Assembly (NCBI GenBank): GCA_017506865.1
Contig: JAFCMP010000008.1
Location: 286,001 to 350,000 of the forward strand
Source of the DNA: Tribonema minus
Taxonomy: Eukaryota > Sar > Xanthophyceae > Tribonematales > Tribonemataceae
Direction: 5' to 3'
Length of the DNA: 64,000 nt
Shown here: positions 27,001-37,262 of the stretch, one piece after another
Layout: each line of letters begins with the position of its first letter
How positions within the stretch are numbered: position 1 is the stretch's first letter
Notes under the pieces: generated by a model
What the model saw: the letters and a program-made list of their open reading frames with translations, nothing else
What the model was told of the DNA's origin: nothing
The model's database searches: none
Made by a program: the position numbers and the translations under genes

Positions 27001-27511
27001 TTTGCGCACATGCTTAGACAAGCCTTTCCACACTTATAGATTAGACCAGCTTTGTGTGCTGAAGCCGGTGTACCAGGCATGCACGTCAAGAAGTACATGC
27101 GTGCAGCGGCGACGGTCACTGATCATCCCAAGGCCAATGGCATCAGCCCTGAGCCCGATGCTTGGATTATAATTTCAGATCACAAGCTCACATTGAAATT
27201 GTGCTAGGCTTGCTGCATTCAACAGGTAGTTTCAAGTCTACTACATTCAACAGGTAGTTTCACGTAGTCACAATTTCCATATGTTACAAAGCGTACCGCT
27301 GCCATTGAAGCGGTGTGCTGTACATTCAACTGTTGTCATCATTGCGCTTTCAGGCATGTACTGCTTCGCTGCAGCTCAGCTAACATAATGTGGCACCCTG
27401 TCCTTCTCGTTTCGCTGTTCGATGTGCCAGCCTACGGTCGCAACCCCCAAACCCACCACAAAGGCGCCAACGCCGAAGCCGTCCGCGACGCCTAAGCCCA
27501 CCAAGAAGTAA
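9024..27511 (+). CDS. Secreted reprolysin-like zinc metalloprotease with Pro/Thr stalk
   Basis: Eighteen exons: 9024-9143, 11910-12036, 12632-12714, 13588-13677, 14143-14243, 15204-15350, 16088-16204, 16871-16972, 18276-18423, 19290-19358, 20282-20350, 21400-21557, 22746-22867, 24232-24656, 24843-24944, 25127-25297, 26578-26742, 27431-27511. All splice phases match and the total is 2397 nt (798 aa plus TAA). Residues 1-24 form a signal peptide. A charged pro-region follows. The catalytic domain has the YGADLI strand, the zinc motif [12 protein letters not shown] starting at about residue 412, and the Met-turn VMAYGC with Met at about 455. From about 510 to the end the protein is a Pro/Thr-rich stalk of PTxxPT units with no membrane anchor. 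The motif set is that of M12B/reprolysin-like zincins. By inference it is secreted and attached to the cell wall or matrix. Introns carry interstitial telomere-like repeats and duplicated exon pieces. Confidence 0.9.
9144..11909 (+). other. Intron 1 of the metalloprotease, rich in short inverted repeats
   Basis: No coding signal was seen. Clusters of GTCACTGTGAC-type palindromes occupy 9795-9910, and GTTACAGT/ACTGTAAC-type palindromes occupy 10810-10880. Tandem repeats include 10149-10175 (period about 14), 10222-10345 (about 70) and 10509-10542 (about 16). Confidence 0.6.
10222..10345 (+). repeat. Two-copy tandem repeat in intron 1
   Basis: The unit runs from the CTGAAGGAC block to AGTAGTATCAACGACTTTTG and occurs twice, the second copy shortened and slightly diverged. 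Confidence 0.7.
16634..16710 (+). other. Diverged duplicate of metalloprotease exon 8
   Basis: The sequence repeats exon 8 (16871-16972) with about 15-20% differences, including the preceding acceptor region. The translation ([19 protein letters not shown]) parallels exon 8 ([19 protein letters not shown]). A GTGAGG that could act as donor follows at 16711, but it would leave phase 1, whereas exon 8 leaves phase 2. Inclusion in place of exon 8 would therefore shift the frame. It is most simply a decaying duplicate exon; poison-exon use is possible. Confidence 0.75.
18137..18190 (+). repeat. Duplicate of the exon 9 acceptor region
   Basis: The bases around the exon 9 acceptor (GATGCTCAG followed by GTGGGGAAGCC) also occur exactly 100 bp upstream, with AG at 18174-18175 against 18274-18275. 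The copy keeps the upstream GAGTACRC and CTGCTGTTT context but loses the exon sequence after about 11 bases. Confidence 0.75.
20586..20629 (+). repeat. Interstitial telomere-like (TTAGGG)n tract
   Basis: Seven near-perfect TTAGGG units lie in intron 11 of the metalloprotease, with one TTAGAG and one TCAGGG variant. A more degenerate patch with both orientations (GTTAGCCCTAGGGTT) follows at 20736-20782. Confidence 0.85.
22889..23040 (+). repeat. Two-copy tandem repeat just after exon 13
   Basis: Two units about 84 bp apart share TTTTGATACAARCAAGGTGTGG and CATTATGTGTGTGCC. They lie in the intron immediately downstream of the exon 13 donor. Confidence 0.75.
24600..25297 (+). repeat. Tandem exon-intron duplication in the Pro/Thr stalk
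   Basis: Exons 15 and 16 begin 284 bp apart with almost the same sequence (CCAAC(G/A)(G/A)CGGAGCC). The introns before them (24657-24842 and 24945-25126) align along most of their length, sharing TGTTRGTGTTCC, GCAGTTCTGG and the GTGCTGACC(A/G)GCTGC block before the acceptor. The unit exon-end plus intron plus exon-start was copied as a whole, lengthening the stalk in phase 0. Confidence 0.85.
25528..25548 (+). repeat. Poly-C homopolymer
   Basis: An uninterrupted run of about 20 C in an intron. Similar C runs occur near 5670-5700 and 24174-24192. Confidence 0.9.
26821..26863 (+). repeat. Interstitial telomere-like (TTAGGG)n tract
   Basis: Six to seven TTAGGG units, almost perfect, in the last intron but one position before the final exon of the metalloprotease. 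Confidence 0.85.
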
Positions 27512-27660
27512 AGAAGCCAAGTAAAGAAGCAAAGGCGCTTCGCTAAGCCTTACAACCCCCAAGCCCAGCGCCGCAAGAGCTCCAACACAGGAGCCGACAG
27601 CAAAGCCGAAGCCCACTACTACTCCAAAGAAGACCAAGCTGCTTCGCTAAGCCTTACACT
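27491..27660 (+). repeat. Duplicated C-terminal coding tail beyond the stop
   Basis: The block CTTCGCTAAGCCTTACA occurs at about 27539 and again at about 27641. The bases between them translate in one frame to a further PT/KP-rich tail (TPKPSAARAPTQEPTAKPKP...) ending in TAA at the second copy. This lies after the TAA that closes the spliced frame at 27509-27511. It looks like a former extension of the stalk, cut off by the earlier stop or joined by an unseen splice. Confidence 0.6.
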
Positions 27661-30053
27661 GCGCCCCTCGAGTAGCTTCCTCGACGGATCTGTGCGTCAA
27701 TGGTATTAAAGGAGGTAATTCAGGTGCCACGATACGTAGAGGCGGTGGGCATCATTCGTCTGGTGACAAGTACTCGAGGTTGTACTTCTTCTTTTACCAA
27801 GAAAGCACGTTTTGTTTGGGACTGGTGTTACTGGACTGGCATCACACCTCCCCCCGCACAAATCACACCCCGCCTCCACATATTTTTCAAAGCATGCGAG
27901 AATTCCACTCCAGATCTGCACGCTGCCAGCTGTATTGGTGTCACAACAAACTGGGCAGCATCTGCTGTCGGGCCTCCTGATAATAGACACCGGGAGCCCA
28001 GCCGCATCGGTGTGATCATGTGACTTGCGCTGTTGCTCATGTTTGTTGCATGCATCTGAAACATTGAGCTGAGGACCTTGCTGTCGTTAACTCCTCTCAA
28101 GTTTGACAAGTCACTCTAATTGAACACCGCACCAGCCTGAGCATCAAATTCAGATAAGTGTGCCAATGGACATAGAGCCAGTGCCGTGAGTGCACGCCGG
28201 GCGTCTCTGCGCTTTGCGCCAGGTGCGCTGTATCCTTCACATTGCGCAATCGCTTGCGAGCTCCTGCCGGCCCTCTGGTCCCTCTTACGATCATCACTTT
28301 TTTATGAGGCTGCCATCATGTTGACAAGTAGAGGCGCGCGGCATACCATGATCGATGAATGATTGCGGCTGTTGGGTGCGGAGGTGTTCATGGAGCGTTT
28401 CACGGTCACCAAGGTGTGCTGTATTGACAACCTGCTGGCTGTATCCACAACCTATTGCACAACATCTGGGTGCACACTATCTGTGAATAAGCTACAACTG
28501 AACAAGCACACTACCAGTACCAGTAAATAAGCATAGAGAAGCTCAAGCCCTGGGTGACACGCCGGCAATTCGGTATCATGTAATAGTCTCAACTCAACGC
28601 CCACGCCGCTGCCCTGTGGCGGGGAGGTAAAGGCAGGCCCTGTGATGACACTTGCTTTTAAGCTTAAGCGACGGAGCGGAGAGCCTCTATCATGTCACAT
28701 TGCTCGCTGCTGGCAGCGGCTATGGCACGCTGCTGGCAGCGGCTATGGCACGGCGTTTGTAAGCTCAAGTAGGACCCATCAACAAAAAAGAGCATGCCTG
28801 AGTCAGCCCCTCTGTCTAGTCGTGTACATTGGAAACTTCAAGTTTGACTTCCACAGTGTTCTGTACGTACATTGGAAACTGCAAGTTTGACATCCACAGT
28901 GTTCTGTGTGCTGCATGTTAGTGCAGCAGCAATGGCTATTACTAGGCCAATTAGATGTCGGGTTAAGCTGAGACAGGAGAAAGGCAGCTAGATAGGAATT
29001 CTTTTAAGAGGCATCAGGTCAAGCTGAGCGGCAGGCAAACTTCAAAGCTGTTGCACACATTGGCAACAAGCAATCGGATGGGTGTGCTTGCAGCTCAGGG
29101 CTGAAAATCATCAAGTGGTTTCAGGTACCAATACATGGCACAACTGGCAAGTAGGTCTACATGTACCTTACAGTAGTGCTAGTGACACTGTCTGCAATGT
29201 CTGGAGCTGGTACAGCATTGACTTGCAGCCTGCATGCCTACAGTCAAATCTGGCAATAAGGGCTGAGACTGCATATGGAGTCCTTGACGTCTATATGTAG
29301 AAGCACAATTCTCCTACTTCGAAGTACATGAATCGATTTACGAGATGCTTTGCACGCAGAGGCTGATTGCGCTGTGCACACACACGAGCGGAGCTGCAAC
29401 AGTAGGACGCCACAATAATTCACTCCGCACAGTGCTATTGCCGGTTCTGGCACCATCTCACTCGAAGAGCGTGACAACGACGGGTGAGCGCTGTGTAGAT
29501 GCTCGTCGTGGGTGCTCTGAAACCACAACAGCATGGCAACGACTTCAGCTGCAGTCAGAGAGCTGGATATCTGTCTGGTGCATGTACCTGCCCTCGGCTG
29601 CTGTTCTTGCAGCCAGGTGGTGCTCCTGCTGCTGCTGTTGCTGCTGCTGCTGAACGTGCACTCCTGTGTGAGCTAGTGTTCAACCGAGTTATTTAGAGAC
29701 CACTCCATGTTGACTGAGATCAGGAACCACTTCACTCGCAGCCAACACCAGCGCCAGCAGTCTCACTGCCAGACACGAAGATCAGGAAAGTCATCTCATG
29801 TAAGTGGTACCTTAAGGACACGGATAGCGCTTGGCACCGTACTGTATGCCTTCCAATGAATGATGCTTGAGTTTATTCTCGAGTTTATTCTCACAAGGTG
29901 CCACACACCACAACTACCTCTCGTATATCTGTCTGGCTCGTGTCTGCCTCTCGCTCCTCTGCGTTGCCCTGTTATTCATCGTCCTGTCTACTCCTCGTGC
30001 GCGATCGGCGCCGTCATGCGGACCATGAATGCAGCGCCAGGTCGCGCCGAAGC
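27512..30053. other. Intergenic spacer with tandem repeats
   Basis: No gene is firm. Short tandem repeats lie at 28706-28752 (period 24) and 28826-28905 (period 43, containing the AACTTCAAGTTT motif). A CTG/GCT microsatellite lies at 29625-29655. Minus-strand frames at 28109-27706 are weakly protein-like, with CxxC pairs, but have no join or start I trust. Confidence 0.5.
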
Positions 30054-33000
30054 ATGCAGTTCGTCCACGAGGTCACGGGTTGCAACTTCGCTCCTATGAA
30101 GGCCGTCCTGCAATCTTTAGACAAAGCTTTTCAGCCCTCCGAGCTTTATTCGACGGTCACAGAATCAAAGGTGAGGAGAATGGTCTACATGCACTGCTGC
30201 TTTAAGCTTCAGGGTCATGAAATCTCGAACCGTGATCAACGGTTGCGTGTAGAACAAACCTGCCTTGTGGAGTTGTTCGCACTGCTGACACTTGCACTGT
30301 CGGGAAGGCCATCACTTGTTGCTATATTAGCAGCCGTTGAGCAGGATTTTGCGAACACGTCCAACAGGGACCTGCCAGTCCACGATGCATCTGACATTCA
30401 ACTAGAATTACCAGCAGGTCAGGATCCTACGCCGTCAGCACCGCTTAGCTTCTGTTCAGGGGCTCGCCCACCTCAAACACACCCCGCTCCCCCCCTCCAT
30501 TTCCTCTTCCACACTGCTACCGCGCTGCAATTGTGGCAGTTTGTGGATGAGAGCCAGCGGCGCTCGCGCGTGCACACCTTCACCGACAAGCCGGAGCTCT
30601 TTGCGCATGCGCAGACGCTGCTGGCGCGCTTCCCCCTCGACCCCCTTTTGGACTACTTCGTAGTGCCCAACGACGCCATGCACATTGTGTACGTCGCCGA
30701 CGGCTACTTCCGCCGCCACCGAGACTACCTCGCCATCACCTCCAACGCCGTCACCGAGTACACGCTCATCTGCTGCCTCACGGCACCGGAGAAGGGCGGT
30801 CAGACTGCTCTGTACATCAACGATCACACCGATACATACGTCTCTGCGGCCAGCGCGACGGCGGGTGGAGCGCTGCTGTTCCGCAAGGACATTGCGCACG
30901 AGGGGCTCACGGTGGAGGCCGGCGAGAAGCACATAATCATGTTCAACGTCTGCGCGGTGCGGCGCGCGAGCGATGCGCGCGGCATCCTGCTCGTCACCTT
31001 CCCGCACACCGAGGTGAGGGAGCGGATCTACATAGCTGGTATCATGCTGTTTCTTGGTGAAGGCCAATGTGTAGCGCCGGGCACACAGTCTCAGAGTGAT
31101 TGGTGTCATCTGCCTATGTCTACTGATAGTGTCACTCATGCTTAGGGTTTGAGCTAGGTTCGAGTTGATCCCGGGGTTTGGTGAGGTTATGATAGAATGC
31201 GGGTTTGACTAGGGATTAAGCTAGTTTAACTGTAGGCCCCTAATCCCTTGACCCTGATCTCAATCTTGATTTGTCACACGTCTGTGCGGTGTTTGCAATC
31301 CAGCTCGTGGTCTCTCATATTTTTCTCTGCTACATACTTTATTCGTGACCAACAATGTACGCGTTTCCCATTCTCTGCTGCAGACAGCTGCGACGGCAAG
31401 CGCCGGCGACGCCGACAGCAATGCCGCAGCTGGCGCCGATGGCAGCGCTGGTGAGGCGTCAGCCCTCCCTCTGCAGCGCGCGGCAGAGGCGCAGTCCTAC
31501 GTGCTGCCCATAGCTGCGGTCATGAACTCCCGCTTCGGCGACAACAAGCTGGCCGGCTTTTGCCGCTGGCAGAAGGCCACAACCAACGGCGGCGACGCTC
31601 TTGCTGAAGCCTCAGAGAACAGCAGCGGCCTGCCACCGATCATGGAGTACAGCTGCACGAATGCGTCGTACGAGGACTTTGGCACGATCTACCGTGTGAT
31701 GAGCGGGGCGTACGTGACCGCGGAGGAGGTGACGCGCAACCGCGACCTTCTCGACTTCTACAACATACCGCTCGACATGCTGCTGATAGACGTCGCGGCG
31801 GGCATGGCGGCGGAGGACGCCGCCGATGCTGCCGCCGCAGCGTCCGGCGACGACTCTATGGCGCTGCGACGCAGGCGCTGCAACAGGCGCCGCAAGGCTG
31901 CCAGCAGGAAGCGCTACAGGAGCGGCAGCGGCAGCAACGGCGGCAGTGAAAGCGGCAGCGACAGCAGCAGCAGCAGCAGCGACGGAGATGGTGGAGACGC
32001 GTCGCGTGTCAAGCGTCGTGAAAGCAAAGGTGAACGCGCCAAGGGCAGCAGTGGCGCCACTGGCGACGGCAGCGGCGGCAGCGCAGACCCAGCTGTGGAC
32101 GACACAGTCATTGTGTGTTCAACGGAGGAGAGGACGGAGGTGGTGGCAGCGCTCGCCAAGCACCTGGGTCTGCCGTACATCAAGTTCCGAGCGGTCTTTG
32201 CGGAGGGGGCGTCATCGATGAACGAGGGCCCGCTTGAAAAAGAAGATGCAAGCAGGTGACGTGCCACGTATGCCGCAAGAAGATGGCACTTGTAGCTACA
32301 AGCTGGACCCAGATAGTTCTTGCACACCTGCTGGCACCCACTAACACAAGACTCATTGTTGTTGGTAACCCCCAGGACATGCAATTTTTCCCGTGTGGAG
32401 TCTGAGCGCATGCAGATCTCAGGGCACATCACATATCCTTGCGTTCAGAAGCTCAGCTGAAGTATAGGCTTTGAGTTGTGCCCCACAGCTGGCCAAATCA
32501 CAGGGCTTTTACTCGTTTGTCAATGCTGAATGACCCAATGCGTCTTGCAATGTCAGATGCCTCACGTACCTCAAACTTCAAGCATCCTACTTCAGACAGG
32601 ATGAATTACTTGTAGTGCCTGAAGCCTTACTATAATCATTGCACTTTGTTGGGAAACTATGGCCTTACGCGCGCGCATACCTTTGTCAATGCATCATCCT
32701 GTATGCAGCACAGCATGCAGAGCACCTGGTGTCGAGCGCACAACATATACTTCAAGGTCATTGTCAATAGACATCTCAAGAGTATATATTGATCTTTCGA
32801 TCAAGGTATAATGACCTTTGCAAACCTGGCGTGCCAGGCGTTCACTGGCACATACATTTGCTTTTAGCCTGTAGAGGTAATCTTGAGCCGCAGACGCCCT
32901 CGCCTATCGCTGCTTCTCAAACGCTCAGGCATAGCCCCAACCCTGAAGCTGATGCCTGTAGGGTGGGTCTATGCAGCAGTAGTGACCAAGTACATCAGCG

Positions 33001-34121
33001 TCTCAGATGCCTTCAGCGACCCGCAGACTCCTTACAGTGCAGTCTCACCAGCTTCCCTAGGTATCGCATGTCATCATGTACTACATGGCACACAAGTGAT
33101 ACACCGCGCAGCACAAGTGATGCATCGCGCAATTCCAACACTCTGAAGCATGCATTCTTGCCCTGAAGTACTGGCAATGGCAAACGCGATGCACGCTCTG
33201 GCCACGTGCGCTCCGCAGGTACCCCCTGTCGCCCCTGTGGCTCAGCGTCAGCGACTTTGACAGCATGTACGCGCTGCGCCGCCTGGACTACGCAGACGAC
33301 AAGGACGTGCTCATGACCGATGAAAAGCGCACGCTCGAAGCGCCCCACTTCACGGAGCACCACGTGTACGAGCTCGGGCCCGACCAGAAGGCGGCGCTGG
33401 CGACGCCGGACGCGCGCATCGAGCTCAGTTGCGATGACAGTCGTGACGATGACCCCAGCCTCATCTACTACCGCAGCCGCGATGCCTGGTACAGCTGGGG
33501 GCCGTACAACACGGTGTCGTTCGGGCTGGAGGTCGCGCCTGATTTGGGCGCGATGGGCCTGTACTACGGCACTGCTCATGGGCGCCTGCCCGGCGTGCTG
33601 AGCGTCATCATCGACTGCTGCACGGGGCTGTCCAGCGACGACCAGCACCTGCTGCCCAGCCACGTTGTGGTGCTGCCCGGCGGCGACGATGACGGTGGTG
33701 CCAGCGATGTCACCACTGCTGCAGCCGCCGTTGACACCGCCGGTGCGGCTTCCGCCCAGATGCCGGTGCTTATGCCGATGCAGATGCTGCCGGAGCGTGC
33801 GACGATGCTGCCTCAGAGCACGACGTCGCTGCTACAGCAGCAGCAGGTGATGATCAGCAGGCAAGTCCAGCGCCCGCAATCGTCAGCAGCTGCTTCCACC
33901 TCGACTCAGAGAACCGCTCCTGCTTCACCGCGGCGGAGGCGGCAGCCGCAAGTGCGCGCATCAAGAAACTCCGACTCATCGAGACCCTGCACGCGCGCAT
34001 TCCGCGCATACGCTTCGAGCTGCCACAGCAGCAGGTGTCGTTCGAGAGCCAGTTCTGCAACGAGAGCGTGTATGCGGAGTTCAAGCTGGTTGTCGTCACC
34101 GGTGTAGTTCACATGCCGTAG
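30054..34121 (+). CDS. 2-oxoglutarate/Fe(II) dioxygenase (prolyl-hydroxylase-like), large form
   Basis: Model: exons 30054-30170, 30540-31013, 31384-32255, 33219-33694, 33760-34121. Phases agree and the sum is 2301 nt (766 aa plus TAG). The double-stranded beta-helix domain lies in exon 2: iron ligands H99 and D101 in FRRHRDY, the distal His at about 159 in DIAHEG, and a basic residue (K169, in GEKHIIMF) suited to 2-oxoglutarate binding. It is followed by an Ala-rich linker, a globular segment, a Ser/Asp/Arg-rich disordered stretch in exon 3, and a long C-terminal part I do not recognise. The substrate cannot be read from sequence; protein hydroxylation is the family norm. The last intron (33695-33759) would be only 65 nt. 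Otherwise a frameshift must be assumed there. The open frame upstream of 30054 has no in-frame ATG. Confidence 0.75.
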
Positions 34122-35476
34122 GGGCGCAGCGCATTCCAAATCGCTGGTACCACATGCGTGCAGCAACAGTATGGGGGGCACACGGCGCGACGCCTTCAAT
34201 CAGGCTGGCATCGAATAGCAGTGCTCTTGACAGTCAGTGTAGGCTGTTGATAGCGCTTTTTAATCAAGTGAGCATGCGGCAAACAGCAGTGTGGGGGCGA
34301 GAAATACCATAAAGGTGCATGCACGCTCTTTCAAGCTGCCATTGTAGTGCCGGTGGGGACCCTGGGGGTAGAGTGCCACATGGTGTCGACATGTAGTTGG
34401 ATCGTTGAGTTAGCTGGGTCACTTCAGCTTGACACGAAGCTTTGACGACTTCACATTAACTGCGAAGATTCCTCGTTCATGGGACATCAGGCAAGTGTTT
34501 ACATATATTGTTGTTGAGCTCATGACTGAATCTCATTTGGTGCCTTGACTGCTGCTGCTGGACATGTTTCCCACTTGTTTGGGCTTGCACACAGTTAGGT
34601 CTCAAATTGAAGGCTGAAATTTGCCACATTGGCCCTCGTGCCAAACATATGTACCAGTATACTATACTCATCACGATGAACACATTTGCATTGACATTGC
34701 AGAAATGTACATCCGGTCCAGGAAGGCCCTCGCCCAGCTCCTGTTTTGTTACCTCCATCAGTCAGTAAATGCTGTTCATATATGAGGTGATGAAGCCGTG
34801 AAGTACAGCAACTCTGGGTGCTTCAATGGGTTCTGAAGGTGCACTACAGCAGCTGAAAAAGAACTTAGTATGTGGCCACACGTAGCCAGATGGCTACTTG
34901 AGTGATGCAGCTCGGCTTGAGGCAACATCTTTCCGTTGTTGTTGGTTTGCTGGTGTGGCGATCCGCCTCCTGTGGCCTTCTTCAAGATCAACTTGAAGTT
35001 CGCAAATGACATCTGTGGGAGACGGGGACGGCAAGGAGAATAATGGTGGCGACACGCAAGAGGGCGAGGTTCCTGAATTTCATTGCCTCCATGGATCGCA
35101 AGGCCGACGCTCACCGCTGTAAGAGAACACCCCTTGTTTACTGCACGAAACTGAAACCGAAGAGAGAAAAGAACACCAAAGCACAAGCACAACGCACACA
35201 GAGAGTCGCTATATGCTAGACGGCGGGATGATATAGCCTATGCTTGAGTGACCTGTGTCATCACGGGGTCCGCGTGAACTTCTGCAGCCTTCGCGTTACA
35301 CACGTCGTGTGCAACGACGTGTGTAACAGCTCTTCTCAAAGGAATGTCCTAGGTCTACCTACATTGCTGACTGCTTCTTGTGCACTAGGCAAGCGCTCGA
35401 TGTAAGTCATCGGATCTTCTGTGCTTTGGTCTCCTGCGTGCAAAACATCCACCCTAGATCATCGGTTGGATTGCCC
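34122..35476. other. Spacer between dioxygenase and F-box/ankyrin genes
   Basis: No firm gene. One minus-strand frame (34758-34477) is listed separately. A perfect hairpin-like ACACGTCGTGTGCAACGACGTGTGT lies near 35299-35323. Confidence 0.4.
34477..34758 (-). CDS. Small uncharacterised ORF, 93 aa
   Basis: ATG at 34758 opens a frame with balanced composition (starts MEVTKQELGEGLPG). It includes a hydrophobic stretch, a Gln run and a TGA close at 34477-34479. No family was recognised, and no splice partner or promoter was seen. It may be a chance ORF or a transposon fragment. Confidence 0.25.
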   Translation of the reverse strand: MEVTKQELGEGLPGPDVHFCNVNANVFIVMSIVYWYICLARGPMWQISAFNLRPNCVQAQTSGKHVQQQQSRHQMRFSHELNNNICKHLPDVP

Positions 35477-37145
35477 ATGACCGTCATCATAGGTACGCCC
35501 GTTGTACGATCAACTTTTTTGTTCTCAGTAAGTAGGCATGGGGTTGGCCTGGCGCCCGTTCATGAGGATTGCACGCATAGACTGGCCATGAAATGGCTAC
35601 TCTGCTGCTCTGAGCAGCAACTTGATGTGCTCCCAGTCACCCCTACATGGACAGACAACTGCCCTCCCATCACGCACATCATGCAGCACATGTCATCTCA
35701 CCCCCCCCCCCCAACTTCACCCTCACACAGACATATGGGAGAGCATTTTTCACTTCCTGCCGCCTAAAAGCTACCTGCCGATCGCGGCCGTCAGCTGCAT
35801 GTGGCGCGCCGCCTACAAGTCCGCTCAGCCCACGGAGCACGCAAAGAAAACGTCCGTGTCCGACATGGCCGCGTGCGTGCCGCTGCTGCGCTGGGCCTTT
35901 GCCAACGGCTGCCCGCGGGTCACGCGCCTCCTGCACATTGCCGCAGAGCGCGGTGATCTCGACATATTGAAGTTTGCACACGCGAACAACTGCCCGTGGA
36001 GCGGTTCCGGGCACCCCGAGGAGGACACGGTGTGCGTCCTGGCGGCGCGCGGCGTCAACTTCAATGTCTTGAAGTTCGCCGTCGCCCACGGCGCCCACTG
36101 CGGGCCGCTGGCCGTCGCCGCCATGGCGCGCTGCGGCCGCGTCGCGATGCTGCGGTGGGCGCGCGCGCGCGGCGCGCCGCTGCCGCGGCGCCTGTGCGCC
36201 GCCGCGGCCGCGGAGGCGCGCTGCGGGCCCTGCAGTGGGCGCGCGCGCACGGCTTCTCCTGGGACGCCGGCGACGACGACGACGACGCCTGCACCATGTA
36301 CGCGGGCTGCGAGAGCGGGAGCCTGGAGCTCGTGCAGTGGGCGCGCGCCAACGGCTGCCGGGGCACGCCTGCGTCGCGGCGGCGCGCGGCGGGCACGTGG
36401 CGGTGCTGGCGTGGCTGCGCGGGGAGGGGCTGCGCTGCGACGCGCGCGCGTGCGAGGCGGCGGCGCTCGGGGGGCGCCTCGCGTGCCTGCAGTGGCTGCG
36501 CGCGCAGGTAGGGTTGCATACTTAAAAGCAAAGCGTATTTTGAAGTTTATTTCTCGATTGGATGCGCGCGCGTGCAAGGCGGCAGCGCTCAGAGGCTGTC
36601 TCTCGTGCCTGCGGTGGCTGCGCGCGCAGGTACGGTTGCCCATATGTGAATGTTGAAGTTTATTCTGAAGTTCAAGCGCACCTTTCACGGTGGCCTGTTT
36701 GTATGCTCCGAATCGACAGACTCGCCACATGCCCCACGAATACGCCCTTCACGCAGCATATGATCACGTCCAGGTTTGCTCACGACTTGCTCCCTGGTTG
36801 CCAGATGCGCCCCAAATACGCCGCATTCGTGTGGTCAAAAAAAGTACGTTTTCGTGCAAACCCTATGCGCAGGGCTGCCCGTGGGACGCGCGCACGTGCG
36901 ACGCGTGCATGGCGGGCGGCCACCTGGACTGCTTGAAGTTTGCGCGCGCCGGCGGCTGCGAGTGGAGCGCCGGCGTGTGCGACAACGCCTTGGCCCCCGC
37001 CGGTCTCGACAGGGGCCCCGTCAACAGGAGGCTGGAGGCGATGGAGTGGGCGCTCGCGAATGGCGCGCCCTGCAGCCGCGGCAACATGCTCGCGTACATG
37101 CTGTGCCGTTGCGCGCTGGTCATGAGGGAGGCTCTGCAGAGGTAG
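35477..37145 (+). pseudogene. F-box/ankyrin-like repeat gene with two frame breaks
   Basis: Suggested exons: 35477-35492 (MTVII plus one base, donor GTACGC), 35731-36507, 36873-37145 (TAG). Exon 2 opens with an F-box-like stretch (DIWESIFHFLPPKSYLPIAAVSCMWR), then ankyrin-type repeats of the 'LLRWAFANGCP', 'LKFAHANNCPW', 'LQWARAHGF' kind continuing into exon 3. Reading is continuous only if one base is lost or gained at about 36200-36225 and again at about 36358-36372. Both sites lie in very GC-rich sequence, so sequencing error, haplotype difference or true pseudogenisation are all possible. F-box proteins recruit substrates to SCF ubiquitin ligases and repeats bind partners; here that role is inference. 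Confidence 0.65.
36437..36672 (+). repeat. Tandem duplicate of exon 2 end plus donor in the ankyrin gene
   Basis: The final 71 bases of exon 2 with donor GTAGGGTTGC (GT at 36508) recur 122 bp downstream with donor GTACGGTTGC (GT at 36630). The intron start (TTGAAGTTTATT) is copied as well. The copy would encode DARACKAAALRGCLSCLRWLRAQ but has no obvious acceptor before it. Confidence 0.85.
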
Positions 37146-37262
37146 CCGCTTGGTGTTGGCTGCCGCGGCTGCTGATGCTGACAACGCTGTTGACGCCTGC
37201 TGCGGTAGCCGCTTGGTGTAGGCTGCCGCGGCTGCTGGCGCTGACGTCGTCACCGCCGTTGC
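37142..37262 (+). repeat. Tandem repeat starting at the ankyrin gene stop codon
   Basis: Two copies of GGTAGCCGCTTGGTGT(T/A)GGCTGCCGCGGCTGCTG, about 62 bp apart. The first includes the TAG stop. Confidence 0.8.

Noticed and set aside
29898-30053. Upstream extension of the dioxygenase ORF
   Set aside because: It has no ATG in frame before 30054, and composition resembles untranslated sequence.
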